The notes beneath the pieces are model-generated. The model was given only the letters and a program-made list of their open reading frames with translations, was not told the origin of the DNA and did not search any database. The position numbers were made by a program, and so were the translations under genes. 40,208 nt of DNA from a virus. The stretch lies in the IMG/VR virus record IMGVR_UViG_3300043427_001483, positions 1 through 40,208 of that record. One strand, written 5' to 3'. Position 1 is the first letter of the stretch; every line of letters begins with the position of its first letter. This document shows positions 38,772 to 40,208 of this stretch, piece after piece.

Positions 38772-39007
38772 GGCGCCACCTCCGGCCAGTGCTGAAGCAG
38801 GTCTCTGGTGACATCGCGCATGGCCTGCTTACGGGTCAGGCAGCCGCGAACGATGAACCCGAACGACGCGCCAGGGCGCGGCCTGACGATGCCTTCCCAT
38901 GTGCCGTCATCAGGATTCAGCCGCACAGCAGCGATGCAATGTCCCCAGCCGCTGTGGAGCTTCCACGTGTCCGGCTCGGCTGGGTGTTGCTGCCAGGTGC
39001 TGGTCAC
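38768..39007 (-). CDS. Small beta-rich protein, unknown
   Basis: A 79-residue protein from GTG 39007, overlapping the upstream stop (GTGA). HPAEPDTWKLHSGWGHCIAA, then DGTWEGIVRPRPGASFGFIV and TRKQAMRDVTRDLLQHWPEV. Pattern of three strands and a final helix. Coupled to the methylase by a four-base overlap. Confidence 0.72.
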   Translation of the reverse strand: MTSTWQQHPAEPDTWKLHSGWGHCIAAVRLNPDDGTWEGIVRPRPGASFGFIVRGCLTRKQAMRDVTRDLLQHWPEVAP

Positions 39008-39372
39008 GCCACCACCTCCCGCCACTGCAGCCGCAGCGCTTCCCATCGCTCGCGTGGTGATGGGCGCTCCTGTAGATGCTGACGGCGGGGATGCTGCACC
39101 GGCTCAGGCAGCACCGGAGCAGGAGCCAACCGCGGGGCCAGCCAGAAGCCATCGCGACCGCCCTGCCATCCCTGGACAGACCAGTGGGTCAGGCGATCGA
39201 TTGCCGCCAGCCGGCGGCTCACCTGCGACTGGCTGCAGCCCCACAGCTCCCGCAGGCCGCCGGTGGTGAGCATCCCGGGCGCCAGGTCCAGTTCCTGCAG
39301 CTCCAGCAGGTCGACGATCGCCCGGTCAACGCTGATGTGTCTGGCGTGGGTGGTGCGGAGGTTGTGGATCAC
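39004..39372 (-). CDS. Winged helix-turn-helix protein
   Basis: A 122-residue protein from ATG 39372. SVDRAIVDLLELQELDLAPG is followed by a clear DNA-binding helix pair, LTTGGLRELWGCSQSQVSRR and LAAIDRL, a strand (WSVQGWQGGRDGFWLAP) and a Pro-rich tail with ARG-rich helix. Probably a transcriptional regulator or replication initiator accessory for the leftward operon. I recall this pattern in other cyanobacterial phages. Confidence 0.82.
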   Translation of the reverse strand: MIHNLRTTHARHISVDRAIVDLLELQELDLAPGMLTTGGLRELWGCSQSQVSRRLAAIDRLTHWSVQGWQGGRDGFWLAPRLAPAPVLPEPVQHPRRQHLQERPSPRERWEALRLQWREVVA

Positions 39373-39590
39373 GCCACCCTCCCCGGCGCTGCCGATCGCC
39401 GCAGCCGGTCGATGCAGGCCAGCAGGTCGTCACCGGTGACGCCTTCCCTGCGCATGGTGTCGAGCGCAGCAGCAAGGATCAGGCAGGTCTCCGGTGTGCG
39501 CTGCGCAGCAATGGCGCGGCGGGACTCGTGGTGCATCGCCTGGCAAGCGTTATGGCAGGCGGTCTCGATCAGGTCTTGGTGGTCGCTCAC
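39369..39590 (-). CDS. Small helical protein, unknown
   Basis: A 73-residue protein from ATG 39590. LIETACHNACQAMHHESRRA, then RTPETCLILAAALDTMRREG and DDLLACIDRLRRSA. His and Cys residues in the first helix could bind a metal. Overlaps by four bases on both sides. Confidence 0.7.
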   Translation of the reverse strand: MSDHQDLIETACHNACQAMHHESRRAIAAQRTPETCLILAAALDTMRREGVTGDDLLACIDRLRRSAAPGRVA

Positions 39591-39871
39591 GGCTGCACCT
39601 CCAGCGGCTCAATCCGCCAGCCGGGCCAGCAGTTGTCGAACGTGGTCTGCATGCCGGTGATCGGGTGGAAATTGGCCTTGGTGCCTTCAACCACGACGCT
39701 GCGGTCTGTGACGGCCAGCACCTTGACCACGTCGTCGTAGATGCGGTTGCGCATCAGGACGCGATCGCCTGGCTTGAACGGTGATGTCATGGCAGCAAAC
39801 GGCGGATTGCACAGCAGCTGGCCCGTGCCGGCTGCTGGCTCGTAGGCGGTGGGCGGATACCAGGTGCTCAC
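39587..39871 (-). CDS. SH3-like protein with a methylase-like N-terminal remnant
   Basis: A 94-residue frame from GTG 39871, whose GTGA overlaps the preceding stop as elsewhere in this operon. An internal ATG at 39790 would give 67 residues but leave an untypical 77-base gap. From that ATG onward the protein is a small beta barrel (FKPGDRVLMRNRIYDDVVKV, TDRSVVVEGTKANFHP). The N-terminal extension reads YEPAAGTGQLLCNPPF, the two methylase signature motifs brought together without the domain between them. Confidence 0.6.
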   Translation of the reverse strand: MSTWYPPTAYEPAAGTGQLLCNPPFAAMTSPFKPGDRVLMRNRIYDDVVKVLAVTDRSVVVEGTKANFHPITGMQTTFDNCWPGWRIEPLEVQP

Positions 39872-40208
39872 GCCGGCCCCACGCGACGGAGCAGATACCC
39901 GGGCCGCAGGTGGGTGCCGGACTCGTAATCGAGCAGCCGGCTGCGACGCAGCGCCGTGAGACGGTTGCGGGTGTTCTGCAGGTCGGGGCAGTCGATCACC
40001 TCGCAGATCTGCTCGGTCTTCAGCCGGTGGCCTTCGACGCCACGGCGGGCGAGCATCAGCACATCCAGGATCTGGCAGTTCGGGATGAACCTGCGGCGAT
40101 CCAGCAGGGTGCACAGCAGCTCCAGCAGGCGGCTGCTGCCGACATCCACCGGCACCAGCGGCGGGCTTTCGTCATCACCCTGGCGCTGCTCGTAGGTGGT
40201 GAACCTGG
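39868..40208 (-). CDS. DNA-binding-like protein, 5' partial
   Basis: The frame runs off the end of the window; at least 112 residues. RLLELLCTLLDRRRFIPNCQ, then LKTEQICEVIDCPDLQNTRN and RLTALRRSRLLDYESGTHLR. The middle looks like a helix-turn-helix or winged-helix (TEQICEVIDCPDLQNTRNRL) followed by a wing (RSRLLDYESG). Possibly a regulator at the start of the operon. An internal GTG at 40155 could start a shorter form. Confidence 0.65.
   Translation of the reverse strand, partial: RFTTYEQRQGDDESPPLVPVDVGSSRLLELLCTLLDRRRFIPNCQILDVLMLARRGVEGHRLKTEQICEVIDCPDLQNTRNRLTALRRSRLLDYESGTHLRPGYLLRRVGPA

Noticed and set aside
1-40208. CRISPR arrays, tRNA or rRNA genes
   Set aside because: No regularly spaced direct repeats of CRISPR type and no cloverleaf-like sequence were seen by reading; a covariance search was not possible here.

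Overview
The window is one continuous block of a tailed-phage or prophage genome with lambda-like (siphovirus) morphogenesis genes. It is cut at both ends: the first gene continues upstream of base 1 and the last gene continues past base 40208. DNA is GC-rich and genes are packed with frequent 4-base stop/start overlaps. The likely host is a picocyanobacterium (Synechococcus/Cyanobium type). That is an inference from the cyanobacterial style of the sigma factor, the C39-type lysis peptidase, the YxLRH-type integrase and many small leftward genes that resemble ones I recall from picocyanobacterial phages. No host housekeeping gene is present to prove it.

Bases 1-24182 read rightward as one late operon: gpW-like connector, portal, a fused prohead protease plus major capsid protein, two small head proteins, an FII-type connector, a module of collagen-like fibre and receptor-type proteins, tail terminator (U), tail tube (V), a G/GT chaperone pair made by programmed -1 frameshifting, a tape measure with a built-in NlpC/P60 domain, then M, L, K, I and J tail-tip genes, a tail fibre, a small holin-like set, a C39-type lysis peptidase and an HNH endonuclease. 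No terminase is in the window; it should lie just upstream. No recognisable gpZ lies between FII and U.

Bases 24183-27491 are a switch region. It holds two related terminator hairpins, an odd two-frame coiled-coil gene, two divergent small genes, a leftward phage sigma-70 factor whose promoter-contact residues differ from the usual ones, a small rightward gene and a tyrosine integrase. The integrase 3' end overlaps a leftward helix-turn-helix (Xis-like) gene.

Bases 27370-40208 read leftward as an early/middle operon of about forty small genes. Recognisable members are dCTP deaminase, a Gp157-family protein, a dATP/dGTP diphosphohydrolase-like protein, an adenine-type DNA methyltransferase with a DUF4942 C-terminus, a DUF551 protein, helix-turn-helix proteins and at least six small zinc-binding proteins. 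Two regulatory hubs (about 33.1-34.6 kb and 35.1 kb) carry repeated sites and promoter-like sequences. The nucleotide enzymes would adjust dNTP pools and the methylase would mark DNA. The sigma factor could redirect host RNA polymerase, and the repeated sites probably time transcription of the leftward operon. No CI-type repressor, terminase, DNA polymerase or tRNA was found in the window.
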